A DNA stretch of 41,077 nt from Variovorax soli NBRC 106424 (GCF_001591385.1 NZ_BCUU01000045.1:1-41077); one strand, 5' to 3'; numbered from the stretch's first letter, positions 7,484-17,476 are shown. Notes: generated from the sequence alone by a model not told the origin. A program made the numbers and translations.

Positions 7484-8151
7484 GGCTCGAGCCCATGGAG
7501 CTTGCGGCGCAACTGGTTCAGCGCCAGGCGCATCCGCGACTTCACCGTGCCCAGCGGGATGCCAAGCTCCGCGGCGATTCGCGCATGGGGGTGTTCCTCG
7601 TAAAAAGACAGTTTCAACACTTGCTGCTGCTCGGGCGGCAGCGCCGCCATGGCCGCACGCACGTCGCGTTCGCGCTGCATGCCCAGCAGCGTCGCTTCGG
7701 GCGTCGGGGCGTCGTCGGCTTCTTCCTGGGCCACGCCTTCTGCGGGTGCCGGCCCCGCGTCCTCCATGCGATGGCCCGCACGGCGGTAGTAGTCCACCCG
7801 CAGGTTGCGCGCGACGGTGAAGACCCAGGTCGACGCCGCGGCCTGCCGGGCATCGAAGCTCGCGGCCTTGCGCCAGACGCTGACCATCGCCTCCTGCGCA
7901 AATTCCTCGGCCTGCATCTCGCTGCTGCCCGAGCGCACCAGGTAGCTCTTGAGGCGCGGTGCAAAGTGCTTGAACAGCGCGGCGAAGGCCTGGCGGTCGC
8001 CTTCCTGCCCGACGGCCACCAGCCAGGTGCTCAGTTCTTGCGCGGTAGGCAGGGCGCTGTGGCTGTCTGGCGGCATCGCGATCGACAGGTAGGGAGGCAG
8101 CTTGCGCCCTGAAGCGGATTCGCTCGCCGAAGGCTGCCGCATGGTGGTCAT
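7480..8151 (-). CDS. ECF RNA polymerase sigma factor, RpoE/ChrR group
   Basis: Sigma region 2 is seen in FAALFKHFAPRLKSYL through STWVFTVARNLRVDYYRR. Region 4 is seen in LPPEQQQVLKLSFYEEHPHARIA followed by GIPLGTVKSRMRLALNQLRR. About 223 residues from the ATG at 8151, which has GAAAGGA just upstream. However, the predicted sigma-dependent -10 (8157-8162) lies so close that the transcript would begin at about this ATG. ATGs at 8142 or 8076 (33 residues before region 2) are real alternatives. Co-transcribed with chrR. It likely drives its own promoter P2 plus P1 and P3 in response to singlet oxygen or organic oxidants, as in the Rhodobacter system. Confidence 0.9.
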   Translation of the reverse strand: MTTMRQPSASESASGRKLPPYLSIAMPPDSHSALPTAQELSTWLVAVGQEGDRQAFAALFKHFAPRLKSYLVRSGSSEMQAEEFAQEAMVSVWRKAASFDARQAAASTWVFTVARNLRVDYYRRAGHRMEDAGPAPAEGVAQEEADDAPTPEATLLGMQRERDVRAAMAALPPEQQQVLKLSFYEEHPHARIAAELGIPLGTVKSRMRLALNQLRRKLHGLEP

Positions 8152-8156
8152 GGTCC

Positions 8157-8186
8157 TTTCTACGCAGGGCAGGCGCGATTGGATCA
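8157..8186 (-). promoter_or_regulatory. ECF sigma promoter P2 (autoregulation of sigma-chrR)
   Basis: On the - strand, TGATCC (8186-8181), an 18-bp spacer, then TAGAAA (8162-8157). It matches P1 and P3. The -10 overlaps the purine-rich stretch that would otherwise be the sigma gene's ribosome site, so a transcript from P2 would be leaderless or nearly so. Confidence 0.6.
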
Positions 8187-8208
8187 CAGCCGTCGCGCAA
8201 CACGGCGA

Positions 8209-8239
8209 TGATCCAGCGCCGGGCCTTTCTACGTACAAG
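8209..8239 (+). promoter_or_regulatory. ECF sigma promoter P3 for the amine oxidase-DUF1365-CFA operon
   Basis: TGATCC (8209-8214), a 19-bp spacer, TACAAG (8234-8239). It is back to back with P2: the two -35 elements are only about 22 bp apart on opposite strands. Transcription would start near 8246, which rules out the upstream in-frame ATG at 8208 as the start of the downstream gene. Confidence 0.65.
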
Positions 8240-8303
8240 TGGGCAGCCAACCACCGCACCACCCATGCCGCTGCGCTCCGACCCCGCCGGGAATACCCGG
8301 ACC

Positions 8304-9650
8304 ATGCCTTCAACGCCGGGCCGGCCCGGCGCGCTGCACATCGCCGTGGTCGGCAGCGGCATCTCCGGGCTGTCGGCGGCCTGGCTGCTTTCGCAGCGGC
8401 ACCATGTGACCTTGTTCGAGAGCGAGCCGCGCGCCGGGGGCCATGCCCACACGGTGGACGTGCGGATCCAGGGCACGCAGGTGGCGGTCGATACCGGCTT
8501 CCTGGTCTACAACGAGCCGGCCTATCCCAACCTCAGCGCCCTCTTCGGGCAACTGGGAGTGCGCACGCAAGCCAGCGACATGTCCTTTTCGGTGAGCCTG
8601 GACGAGGGCCGGCTGGAGTACTCCGGCAGCGGCCTGGGCGGCCTGCTGGCGCAGCCCCGCAACGCGCTGCGTCCGCGCTTCTGGCAGATGGTGCGCGAGC
8701 TGCTGCGCTTCTACCGCGAGGCGCCCGCCGATGCGGCCATCTACGGCCTCATGCCGCTGGACGACTACCTGAACCTGCGCGGCTACGGCCGGGCCTTCCG
8801 GGACGACCACCTCTACCCGATGGCGGCCGCCATCTGGTCGGCGCCCGCGTCGCAGATCGGCCAATACCCCACAGAGGCCTTCATCCGCTTCTGCGCCAAC
8901 CATCACCTGCTTGAGCTGGGCGCGCGGCCGAGCTGGCGCACCGTCACGGGCGGCAGCCGCCGCTACGTGCAGGCGCTCGTGGACAGGCTGGGTGCGTCAC
9001 GGGTACACCTTGGCAGCGGCGTCGTGCAGCTCTCTCGCGCGCCCGACGGCGTGCGGGTGCGCACGGCCGCGGGCTGGCAGCCGCAGCGCTTCGATGCGGT
9101 GGTGCTGGCCACGCATGCGAAACAGGCCCTGCAGCTGCTGGACGAGCCCAGCACGGACGAGCGCCACCTGCTGGGCGCCTTCCATTACAGCCGCAACCTC
9201 GCGGTGCTCCACACGGACGCCGCGCTCATGCCGCGTCGGCAACGCGTCTGGTCGAGCTGGAACTACCTGGGCACCGGCGCTGGGCAAGGTGCTGTTTGCG
9301 TGAGCTACTGGCTCAACCGCCTGCAGCCGCTCGCCACCTCGGTGCCGATCTTCCTGACGCTCAACCCCGTGCGTCCCCCAGCCGCCCGGCACATCCTGCT
9401 TACGCAGACCTATGAGCATCCCCTGTTCGACAGTGCGGCCCTGCGCGCCCAGCAGGCGCTGTGGTCGCTCCAGGGCCGGCGGCGCACCTGGTTCTGCGGC
9501 GCCTACTTCGGCTCGGGCTTCCATGAGGACGGACTGCAGGCCGGCCTTGCGGTAGCGGAGCAACTGGGCGGCGTGCGCCGCCCCTGGCAAGTGCCCGGCG
9601 AGTCCAGCCGCATCGTGGTGGCGCACAGCCAGCACGCGACCACGCCATGA
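8304..9650 (+). CDS. FAD-dependent amine oxidase-like oxidoreductase
   Basis: About 448 residues. The N-terminal Rossmann motif is AVVGSGISGLSAAWLL, followed by the acidic FAD ribose-binding end in VTLFESEPRAGGHAHT. VDTGFLVYNEPAYPNL and the C-terminal FCGAYFGSGFHEDGLQAGLAVAEQL are typical of the amine oxidase / protoporphyrinogen oxidase-like flavoproteins that precede DUF1365 and CFA genes. Likely a flavin desaturase or oxidase acting on modified acyl chains; similar proteins beside RpoE/ChrR have been tied to furan fatty acid synthesis (recalled). The ATG at 8304 was chosen because it lies near the Rossmann motif and after promoter P3; 8265 is an alternative. The stop overlaps the next start (ATGA). 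Confidence 0.85.
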   Translation: MPSTPGRPGALHIAVVGSGISGLSAAWLLSQRHHVTLFESEPRAGGHAHTVDVRIQGTQVAVDTGFLVYNEPAYPNLSALFGQLGVRTQASDMSFSVSLDEGRLEYSGSGLGGLLAQPRNALRPRFWQMVRELLRFYREAPADAAIYGLMPLDDYLNLRGYGRAFRDDHLYPMAAAIWSAPASQIGQYPTEAFIRFCANHHLLELGARPSWRTVTGGSRRYVQALVDRLGASRVHLGSGVVQLSRAPDGVRVRTAAGWQPQRFDAVVLATHAKQALQLLDEPSTDERHLLGAFHYSRNLAVLHTDAALMPRRQRVWSSWNYLGTGAGQGAVCVSYWLNRLQPLATSVPIFLTLNPVRPPAARHILLTQTYEHPLFDSAALRAQQALWSLQGRRRTWFCGAYFGSGFHEDGLQAGLAVAEQLGGVRRPWQVPGESSRIVVAHSQHATTP

Positions 9651-10462
9651 GCGCCCAGGCAAGCGCCGCGCTGCAAAGCGCGCTGTACACCGGCCACGTC
9701 ATGCACCAGCGCCTGCGGCCGCTGCGGCACCGCCTGCGCTACGGCCTGTTCTTCCTGGTCGTGGACCTGGACGAGCTGCCTGCGCTGCACGAGCGCCTGC
9801 GCCTGTTCTCGCTCAACCGCTTCAACCTGCTGAGCCTTCACGAACGCGATCACGGAACGCCCCAGGGCATGCACCTTCGCGAGCACATCGGTGCCGAGCT
9901 CGAACAAGCCGGCATCGCCACCGGCGGACCGGTCTTCCTGCTGGCCATGCCGCGCGTGCTGGGCTTTGCGTTCAATCCGCTGTCCATCTACTTCTGCCAT
10001 GACGCTTCGGGCCGGCTGGCCGCCGTGCTGTACGAGGTGCGAAACACCTTCGGCGAGCGCCACCGCTACCTGGTCGAAGTGGCGCCCGGGCAGGCGCAGG
10101 CGCCGGTGCTGCGCCATGCATGCGCCAAGTGCTTTCATGTCTCACCCTTCATGGACATGGCGCTTCGCTACCGCTTCGCGGTGTCGCCGCCGTCGACGCA
10201 GCGCGACGCACTGCAGCTGGACATCCACACGATCGATGACGAGGGCCCGGTGCTGGCGGCCCGCCTGGCGGGTGCCCGCAAGGCGCTGAGCGACAGGACG
10301 GTGCTCCAAGCCTTTGTCACCCATCCGCTGCTGGGCCTGAAGGTCCTGGCGGGCATTCACTGGCACGCCCTGCAACTGCTGCTCAAGGGGGCGCCGTTCC
10401 GGCGCCATCCGGGCGCGCCTGCCGATCACCTGACCATCATCCGCCCGAACGACGCCACATGA
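9647..10462 (+). CDS. DUF1365 family protein
   Basis: 271 residues, full-length for DUF1365. Diagnostic segments are the early HVMHQRLRPLRHRLRYGLFF, the central RVLGFAFNPLSIYFCHD and KCFHVSPFMDM. The domain is predicted cytoplasmic and nearly always sits between an amine oxidase-like flavoprotein and a CFA synthase-like methyltransferase, exactly as here with ATGA overlaps on both sides. The activity is unproven; a role in acyl-chain modification or oxygen insertion is inferred from the conserved triad. Expression should follow promoter P3. Confidence 0.9.
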   Translation: MSAQASAALQSALYTGHVMHQRLRPLRHRLRYGLFFLVVDLDELPALHERLRLFSLNRFNLLSLHERDHGTPQGMHLREHIGAELEQAGIATGGPVFLLAMPRVLGFAFNPLSIYFCHDASGRLAAVLYEVRNTFGERHRYLVEVAPGQAQAPVLRHACAKCFHVSPFMDMALRYRFAVSPPSTQRDALQLDIHTIDDEGPVLAARLAGARKALSDRTVLQAFVTHPLLGLKVLAGIHWHALQLLLKGAPFRRHPGAPADHLTIIRPNDAT

Positions 10463-11691
10463 CCCTCATCAGCTCCACGCAGCCTCCCGTGCCGCCGCGC
10501 GGCTTGTCCTCCGGCATGGCCTGGTCGCCCCACCGGCAATTGCAGCGGCTGCTCGCCCGGCTGCATTGCGGCACGCTGCGGCTGGAGCTGCCCGATGGCA
10601 AGGCCATCGTCCAGCGCGGCCTCTCGGACGGCCCGTGCGCCACCTTGCAACTGCATCGCTGGCGCGCGCTGCGGCGACTGGTCGCCCAAGGCGACCTGGG
10701 CTTTGCCGAAAGCTACTGCGACGGCGACTGGTCCACGCCCGACCTGGCGGCCTTGCTGGAATTCGGCGTGCGCAACGAGGCCGCGTGGGGCTCGGCCTTG
10801 CGCGGCCGCCCGCTGGCCCGGCTGGCCGCGCGCATCTACCACCTGCTGCATGCCAACACGCGCCGAGGGAGCCGGCGCAACATCGCGGCGCACTACGACC
10901 TGGGCAACGACTTCTATGCGGCGTGGCTCGACCCGCGGTTGATCTATTCGAGCGCCCTTTATGCGCCCGGCGACGCCACGCTGGAGGCTGCGCAGGCGCG
11001 CAAGCTCGCCCGCATTGCCCAGCTGCTGGCGTTGCAGCCCGGCCACCGCGTGCTGGAGATCGGTTGCGGATGGGGGGCGCTGGCCGTGGACCTGGCCCGC
11101 ACGCATGGCATCGACCTGACCGGCATCACGCTTTCGCACAGGCAGCTCGAGCACGCGCGGGCCCAGGTGCGTGAAGCGAAGCTGCAGAACCAGGTGGACC
11201 TGCGACTGCAGGACTACCGCGAGGTGCAAGGCGAGTTCGACCGGATCGTGTCCATCGAGATGCTCGAAGCGGTGGGCGAGGCCTACTGGCACCGCTACTT
11301 CCAGACGCTGCGCGAACGGCTGGCGCCCGGTGGACTGGCCGTGCTGCAAGTGATCCTGATCGACGATGGCCAGTTCGAGGGCTACCGGCGCGGCGCCGAC
11401 TTCATCCAGCGCCACATCTTTCCTGGCGGCCTGCTGCCCAGCGACCGCGCCGTGCGGGAGCAGGCCACGCGGGCCGGTTTCGAAGTCGAATGCACCGACC
11501 GGTTCGCCGCGAGCTACGCGCGCACGCTGGCCGAATGGCGGGGCCGCTTCGAGGCGGCATGGCCCCAGCTGCAGGCGCAGGGCTTCGACGATGCGTTCCG
11601 GCGGTTGTGGCGCTACTACCTGTGCTACTGCGAAGCGGGGTTCAAGTCCGGGCGCGTGGATGTTGCGCTCTATCGGCTGAGGCGGCCGTGA
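10459..11691 (+). CDS. cfa: Cyclopropane-fatty-acyl-phospholipid synthase family protein
   Basis: 410 residues, the normal length for full CFA synthases. An N-terminal lipid-binding region is followed by RNIAAHYDLGNDFYAAWLD and LIYSSALYAPGDATLEAAQ. SAM motif HRVLEIGCGWGALAV follows, then SIEMLEAVGEAYW and FPGGLLPSDRAV, and near the end YCEAGFKSGRVDV. It transfers a methylene/methyl group from SAM to unsaturated acyl chains of membrane phospholipids. Last gene of the P3 operon (ATGA overlap with DUF1365). The window thus has two CFA-superfamily enzymes under one sigma factor, suggesting distinct steps or substrates. Over 200 bp of unassigned DNA follows. Confidence 0.9.
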   Translation: MTLISSTQPPVPPRGLSSGMAWSPHRQLQRLLARLHCGTLRLELPDGKAIVQRGLSDGPCATLQLHRWRALRRLVAQGDLGFAESYCDGDWSTPDLAALLEFGVRNEAAWGSALRGRPLARLAARIYHLLHANTRRGSRRNIAAHYDLGNDFYAAWLDPRLIYSSALYAPGDATLEAAQARKLARIAQLLALQPGHRVLEIGCGWGALAVDLARTHGIDLTGITLSHRQLEHARAQVREAKLQNQVDLRLQDYREVQGEFDRIVSIEMLEAVGEAYWHRYFQTLRERLAPGGLAVLQVILIDDGQFEGYRRGADFIQRHIFPGGLLPSDRAVREQATRAGFEVECTDRFAASYARTLAEWRGRFEAAWPQLQAQGFDDAFRRLWRYYLCYCEAGFKSGRVDVALYRLRRP

Positions 11692-11926
11692 TTCGGGCGA
11701 TGCAGCCGAGCGCAGGCGGCAGGCGAAGCCGCAAGGGCAGGTGCGGCCTGAAGGCGGAGGCGCCGCAAGAAGCGTGGAGATCAGCGGCGTTCCCAACGAC
11801 CGGAGCGCCGTATCGGCCCAGAAGCGTGTGCAGTCGCGCGATGCCCGTCGGCCCAACGCGCGCAAGACAACGCAAGGCGGGACGCCGGACGATCCGTTGG
11901 CGCCCGCGAAATAGGCGCGCGCGTCA
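11692..11926. other. 235-bp intergenic stretch, nothing recognised
   Basis: GC-rich DNA between the CFA synthase stop and the convergent IclR stop. I see no convincing coding frame, RNA gene or T-tailed hairpin. A short complementary pair (GCCGCA and TGCGGC, around 11730-11750) is the only structure noticed and is weak. Confidence 0.5.
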
Positions 11927-12727
11927 TCATCCACGCAGCCCGGCCTGCCGGTCCGCCGCATTCACCAGTTGCACCAGGCTCGGCCCGATGGTGTCCAGCA
12001 ACTGGGCCTTCTTCCACTGCAGGCCCGGCACGGCGCAGTTGAAGAGCAGGCGCCGCGGCCCGTAGCGCATGCGCGCCGCCGTGCCCACGGCGAGCACGCC
12101 GAAGCCTGAGTCGCCCAGGTTGATGGTGAAGCCGCGCCTGGCGTACTGCGCCACGCTCTCGCGCACGCCTTCGCTGCAGCGCGCCCACTCTTCGGGCCGC
12201 TCGCGCTTCACGCGGGCCAGGAAGTCCTGCCGCTCGCCGGCGGGCAGCTGCGCCAGCCAGGCGCGCCCCATGGCGGTTTCCACGATGCCGCGCACCGCGC
12301 CCACGCCGGGGCGCTTGAGCGTGCCGTCCTCGTGGCTGCAGGTTTCCAGGTACACCACGTCCAGGTCCATCGTCACGCCCACCGACACGGCGCCCTCCAG
12401 CCGGTCGGCCAGTTGCTGCATGGCGGGCCGGATCAGGCCCAGCAGCGGCGTGTTGATGACGTAGGGGTAGCCCAGCGCCACGGCCGCAGGGCCGATGAAG
12501 TAGCGGTCCAGCCGTTCGTCGTGATCGAGGAAGCCCATGGTCAGCAGGCTCTTGCACAGGCGCGAGACGGTGGGGCGCGACAGCCCCAGCTTGGCGGCGA
12601 ATTCGCTGTTGGCATGCGCGCGCGGATCGCGCACGAAGGTCTGGAGGATGAGCAGGCCCTTGGCCAGCGTGCCGGCAATGTAGGGGTCTTCTTCCCGGGC
12701 GCGGCGCAGGTCCTCGTGGTCCTTCAT
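11927..12727 (-). CDS. IclR family transcriptional regulator
   Basis: 266 residues. The N-terminal winged helix (about 15-75) reads GTLAKGLLILQTFV and AAKLGLSRPTVSRLCKSLLTMG, the IclR pattern. The C-terminal effector domain (about 85-260) includes VVYLETCSHEDG, the ETAMGRAWLAQLP segment and GFGVLAVG. It lies divergent from a two-acyl-CoA dehydrogenase / Bug / CoA-transferase operon with a 15-bp inverted repeat in the shared control region. It most likely regulates that operon and itself in response to the operon's carboxylate substrate or product, which is unknown. Confidence 0.9.
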   Translation of the reverse strand: MKDHEDLRRAREEDPYIAGTLAKGLLILQTFVRDPRAHANSEFAAKLGLSRPTVSRLCKSLLTMGFLDHDERLDRYFIGPAAVALGYPYVINTPLLGLIRPAMQQLADRLEGAVSVGVTMDLDVVYLETCSHEDGTLKRPGVGAVRGIVETAMGRAWLAQLPAGERQDFLARVKRERPEEWARCSEGVRESVAQYARRGFTINLGDSGFGVLAVGTAARMRYGPRRLLFNCAVPGLQWKKAQLLDTIGPSLVQLVNAADRQAGLRG

Positions 12728-12795
12728 GTTTCGGTGGACGGGTGGGTGGGACTGGCGGCGATTCTGCGGAGGGCGGGCCATGGAACGAATCGTGA

Positions 12796-12810
12796 TTTCA
12801 ATGATTGAAA
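12796..12810. promoter_or_regulatory. Inverted repeat, probable IclR operator
   Basis: TTTCAATGATTGAAA is a perfect 6-bp inverted repeat around a 3-bp centre. It lies 69 bp from the IclR start and 46 bp from the acyl-CoA dehydrogenase start, and is AT-rich in a GC-rich neighbourhood. IclR-family sites are often short TTTCA/TGAAA palindromes. Binding is inferred. Confidence 0.55.
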
Positions 12811-12856
12811 CACCGTGCCAGGGATTTTGAACCCGCTTCCTACAGTCGCGGCCATC

Positions 12857-14010
<1,154 letters not shown>

Positions 14011-14014
<4 letters not shown>

Positions 14015-15147
14015 GCCAGGCCCTGGTGGCGCGTGTGCGCGGCTTCATCGACCGGCACTGCATTCCGATCGAGTCGGCCGCGCATGTGCACGACCCGGCC
14101 GCGATGGATGCCGCGCTGGCGCAGCTGCGCCCGCTGGCACGCGAGCTGGGCCTGTACCTGCCGCAGATGCCGGTGCAAGAGGGCGGGCTGGGCCTGTCGT
14201 GGGTGGCGCGCGCCGCCGTGTTCGAGGAAGCCGGCCGCAGCTACCTGGGGCCGGCCGCGCTCAACTGCGCCGCGCCCGACCAGCCCAACATGATCAGCCT
14301 GCTGCGCCAGGGCACGGCCGCGCAGCGCGAACGCTACCTGCGCCCGCTGGCCGAAGGCCGCATCCGCTCCTGCTTCGCCATGACCGAGCCCGCGCCGGGG
14401 GCGGGATCCGATCCGTCCATGCTGCGCACCAACGCGCGCCGCGACGGCGACGGCTGGGTGATCGATGGGCACAAGTGGTTCATCACCGGCGCGGTGGGCG
14501 CGGTCTTCTGCATCGTGCTGGCGCAGACCGACGAAGGCCCCACGCAGTTCATCGTCGACATGGACAACCCCGGCCTGCACCTGGTGCGCGCCATCAAGGC
14601 CCTCGACCCTTATGCGGTGGGCGGCCATGGCGAATTGCGCTTCACCGCCTGCCGCGTGGGCGGCGATGCGGTGCTGGGCGAAGTGGGGCAGGGCTTGGCG
14701 TATGCGCAGCAGCGGCTGGAGCCGGCGCGGCTGTCGCACTGCCTGCGCCTCCTGGGCCGTGCGCGCCGCGCGATGGAAGCGGCGCAGGCCTACGTCTGCG
14801 AGCGCTCGTCCTTCGGCGAGCGCCTGGCCGACCTGCAGCAGGTGCAGGCCATGGTGGCCGACTGCCACATCGACCTGCATGCCAGCCGCCTGATGAGCCT
14901 GGACTGCGCCCGCCGCATGGACGAGGGCCTTTCGGTGAAGACCGAATCGGCCATGACCAAGGTGTTCGTCTCCGAGGCGCTCGGCCGCATTGCGGACCGC
15001 GCTTCGCAGCTGTGCGGTGCGCTGGGCATGTCGGAAGACGACGCGCCGGTGGCGCTCATCGTGCGCGAGCTGAGGCCCTTCCGCATCTACGACGGCGCCT
15101 CCGAACTGCACCGCGCCACGCTGGGGCGGCGCTTCCTGAAGACCTGA
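14011..15147 (+). CDS. Acyl-CoA dehydrogenase-like protein (Asp at catalytic position)
   Basis: 378 residues with acyl-CoA dehydrogenase architecture: [52 protein letters not shown] and a C-terminal [12 protein letters not shown]. Where the upstream partner has a catalytic Glu in YEGTSQI, this one has Asp361 in YDGASEL. It could be a differently tuned catalyst (ACAD10/11-like enzymes have Asp here, as I recall) or the non-catalytic partner of an alpha2beta2 heterotetramer, as known for some mycobacterial FadE pairs. Translationally coupled to the first dehydrogenase. Confidence 0.88.
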
Positions 15148-15170
15148 AATCACAAGACATGGAGACTGAC

Positions 15171-16151
15171 ATGAACAAGCAATTACCCAAGAAGGTGCTT
15201 TCGCGTATCGCCGCCGGCCTCGCGCTCGGCCTGGCTGCCTCGCTCGCACTGGCCGCCTTTCCCGATCGCCCTGTGAAGCTGATCGTGCCCTTTCCCGCTG
15301 GCGGCAGCACCGACCTGGTGGCGCGCGAGGTGGCGCAGGAACTGGGCACCGCCCTCGGCCAGCCCATCGTGGTGGAGAACAAGGCCGGCGCCGGCAGCCT
15401 GATCGGCTCCGAGCTCGTGGCCAAGTCCGCGCCCGACGGCTACACGCTGCTGATGGCGGGCCTGACCAACATCTTCCTGCCTTACGTCCACAAGGGCCTG
15501 AAGTGGAACCCGGTGGACGACTTCGTGCCGGTGGGCCTGGTGGCCGACCTGCCCAACGTCATTGCCGTCAACGCCAAGACGCCCTACCAGAAGCTGGGCG
15601 ACCTGATCGCCGCCGACAAGGCCCGGCCGGGCCAGCTGTCCTTCGGCTCGGCCGGCGTGGCCACGCCTTCGCACCTGGTGTGCGAAATGGTGAACCACCA
15701 GGCTGGCATCAAGCTGCAGCACGTGCCCTACAAAGGCAACGCACCGGCGGTGGCCGATGTGATGGCCGGCCACATCCCGGTGATGTGCAACAACCTCGGC
15801 GGCACGCTGCCCTACATGAGCAGCGGCCAGATCCGCATCCTGGCGCAGACCGGCCGAACGCGCTCGCCTTCGGTGCCCGATGTGCCCACCTTTGCCGAGC
15901 TGGGGCTGCAGGGCCTGGACAGCGGCTTGTGGATGGGCATCGTCGCGCCCAAGGGCACGCCCGAGGCCGCCATGGCGCCGCTGCGCAAGGCGCTGGCCCA
16001 GGCCATGGCGCTGCCCGGCGTGAAGGACAAGCTCGGCAAGCTGGGCGCCGCGCCGCTGGATCCGTCCGTGGCCGCCTACGAGAAGCGCATCGCCGCCGAC
16101 CGCAAGGCCTGGGACCCGGTGCTGCAGCGCGTGGACCTGAAGAGCAACTGA
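15171..16151 (+). CDS. Bug/TctC family periplasmic binding protein
   Basis: 326 residues. The signal peptide ends near [13 protein letters not shown]. The motif [23 protein letters not shown] and later [25 protein letters not shown] are hallmarks of Bug/TctC solute receptors of Burkholderiales. These bind carboxylates and usually serve TctAB tripartite transporters, but none is encoded here. It may recruit a transporter elsewhere or act as an extracytoplasmic sensor. Its place between dehydrogenases and a CoA transferase suggests that it binds the acid fed into the pathway. GGAGACTGAC precedes the chosen ATG. The stop overlaps the next start by one base. Confidence 0.92.
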   Translation: MNKQLPKKVLSRIAAGLALGLAASLALAAFPDRPVKLIVPFPAGGSTDLVAREVAQELGTALGQPIVVENKAGAGSLIGSELVAKSAPDGYTLLMAGLTNIFLPYVHKGLKWNPVDDFVPVGLVADLPNVIAVNAKTPYQKLGDLIAADKARPGQLSFGSAGVATPSHLVCEMVNHQAGIKLQHVPYKGNAPAVADVMAGHIPVMCNNLGGTLPYMSSGQIRILAQTGRTRSPSVPDVPTFAELGLQGLDSGLWMGIVAPKGTPEAAMAPLRKALAQAMALPGVKDKLGKLGAAPLDPSVAAYEKRIAADRKAWDPVLQRVDLKSN

Positions 16152-17374
16152 TGATGAACCTCCCTTTGCAAGAAGGCGCGCCGCTGCGCGGCGTGCGCAT
16201 CCTCGACATGGCGACCGTGCTGGCGGCGCCTTTTTCCGCCACGCTGTGCGGCGACATGGGCGCCGAGGTCGTGAAGCTCGAGCTGCCCGCCGGCGGCGAC
16301 CCGCTGCGCGGCCTCACGCCGGTGCACGAAGGCCATCCGCTGTTCTGGAAGACCGCCAACCGCGGCAAGAAGGGCATCTCGCTGGACGTTCGCAAGGCCG
16401 AGGGCAGGGCGCTGTTCCTGAAGCTCATTGCCGGCTTCGACGTGCTGGTGGAAAACTTCCGCACCGGCACGCTGGACGGCTGGGGGCTGGACATGGCCGC
16501 CTTGCACCAGGCCAATCCGCGCCTGATCGTGCTGCGCCTCACCGGCTTCGGCCAGACGGGGCCCTATGCGCGCCGGCCGGGCTTCGCCCGCATCTTCGAG
16601 GCCATGAGCGGCTTCACGCACCTGACCGGCGAGCCGGGCGGCCCGCCGCAGCACATGAACTATCCGCTGGGTGACGTGGTGGCGGGCCTGTTCGGCGCCT
16701 TCGCCATCAGCACGGCGCTGGCCGAGCGCAATGCGCTGCCGCGCGAGGCGCAAAAGGGCGCGGAGATCGACCTGTCGGCCACCGAGGCGATGGCGCGCCT
16801 GCTCGATCCGCTGGCGGCCGAACACCGCATCGGCGGGGTGGTGCGCGAGCGCACCGGCTCGCGGGCGACCTACACGGCGCCCTCCAACGTGTTCCGTTCG
16901 GGCGACGGCGTGTGGTTCACGCTGGTGGGCACGGGCGGGCCGATCTTCGCGCGCATCTGCCGCGCCATCGGCCGCGAAGACCTGCTGGCCGACGCGCGCT
17001 TTGCCGACAACGCGGCGCGCATCCGCAACCTGGAGGCGCTGGACGCCCTCATCGCCGACTGGTGCGCGAGCCGGTCCTTCGCCGAACTCACCGCGCCGCT
17101 GGAGCGGGAAGACGTGCCCTACAGCAAGGTGTATTCGATTGCCGACCTGCAGGCCGACCCGCACATGCGCGCGCGCGGCGCCTTCATCGACCTGCCCGAC
17201 GAACAGTTCGGCGCCGTGCCCGCGCCGGCGCCGGTGCCACGCTTCGTGGGGCGCGAGAGCATGCGCCCTCCCGCCACCGGCCCACGCACCGGGCAGCACA
17301 ACCGCGAGGTGTATGGCGAGCTGGGCCTTTGCGACTCGCAGCTCGATTCGCTGCGTGAAGCCGGGGTGATCTGA
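16151..17374 (+). CDS. CaiB/BaiF type III CoA transferase
   Basis: 407 residues. The N-terminus GVRILDMATVLAAPFSATLCGDMGAEVVKLE and the NRGKKGISLDVRKAEGRALF, VLVENFRTGTLDGWGL and LRLTGFGQTGPYARRPGF segments define class III CoA transferases. The candidate catalytic Asp is in the NYPLGDVVAGLFGAF segment. It moves CoA between carboxylic acids, probably activating the substrate for the two acyl-CoA dehydrogenases upstream. Two start codons are adjacent (16151 and 16154). It ends the IclR-linked operon. Donor and acceptor acids cannot be read from sequence. Confidence 0.9.
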   Translation: MMNLPLQEGAPLRGVRILDMATVLAAPFSATLCGDMGAEVVKLELPAGGDPLRGLTPVHEGHPLFWKTANRGKKGISLDVRKAEGRALFLKLIAGFDVLVENFRTGTLDGWGLDMAALHQANPRLIVLRLTGFGQTGPYARRPGFARIFEAMSGFTHLTGEPGGPPQHMNYPLGDVVAGLFGAFAISTALAERNALPREAQKGAEIDLSATEAMARLLDPLAAEHRIGGVVRERTGSRATYTAPSNVFRSGDGVWFTLVGTGGPIFARICRAIGREDLLADARFADNAARIRNLEALDALIADWCASRSFAELTAPLEREDVPYSKVYSIADLQADPHMRARGAFIDLPDEQFGAVPAPAPVPRFVGRESMRPPATGPRTGQHNREVYGELGLCDSQLDSLREAGVI

Positions 17375-17431
17375 GGCGTAGTTCTCGCTCGAGGCGGCTG
17401 CTTCGTTCTCGGTGAGTTGGGTCTTGGTATT

Positions 17432-17476
17432 TTGTACTTACTATTTGCTTGCTGACACATCAAATCGTAAATACAA
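17432..17476. promoter_or_regulatory. Imperfect inverted repeat in the brnTA promoter, probable BrnA operator
   Basis: TTGTACTTAC (17432-17441) and GTAAATACAA (17467-17476) are inverted copies matching 9 of 10 with a 25-bp gap. One arm lies upstream of the -35 and the other covers the -10. BrnT-BrnA systems are autorepressed by the antitoxin or complex, so this is the obvious operator candidate. Confidence 0.5.
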
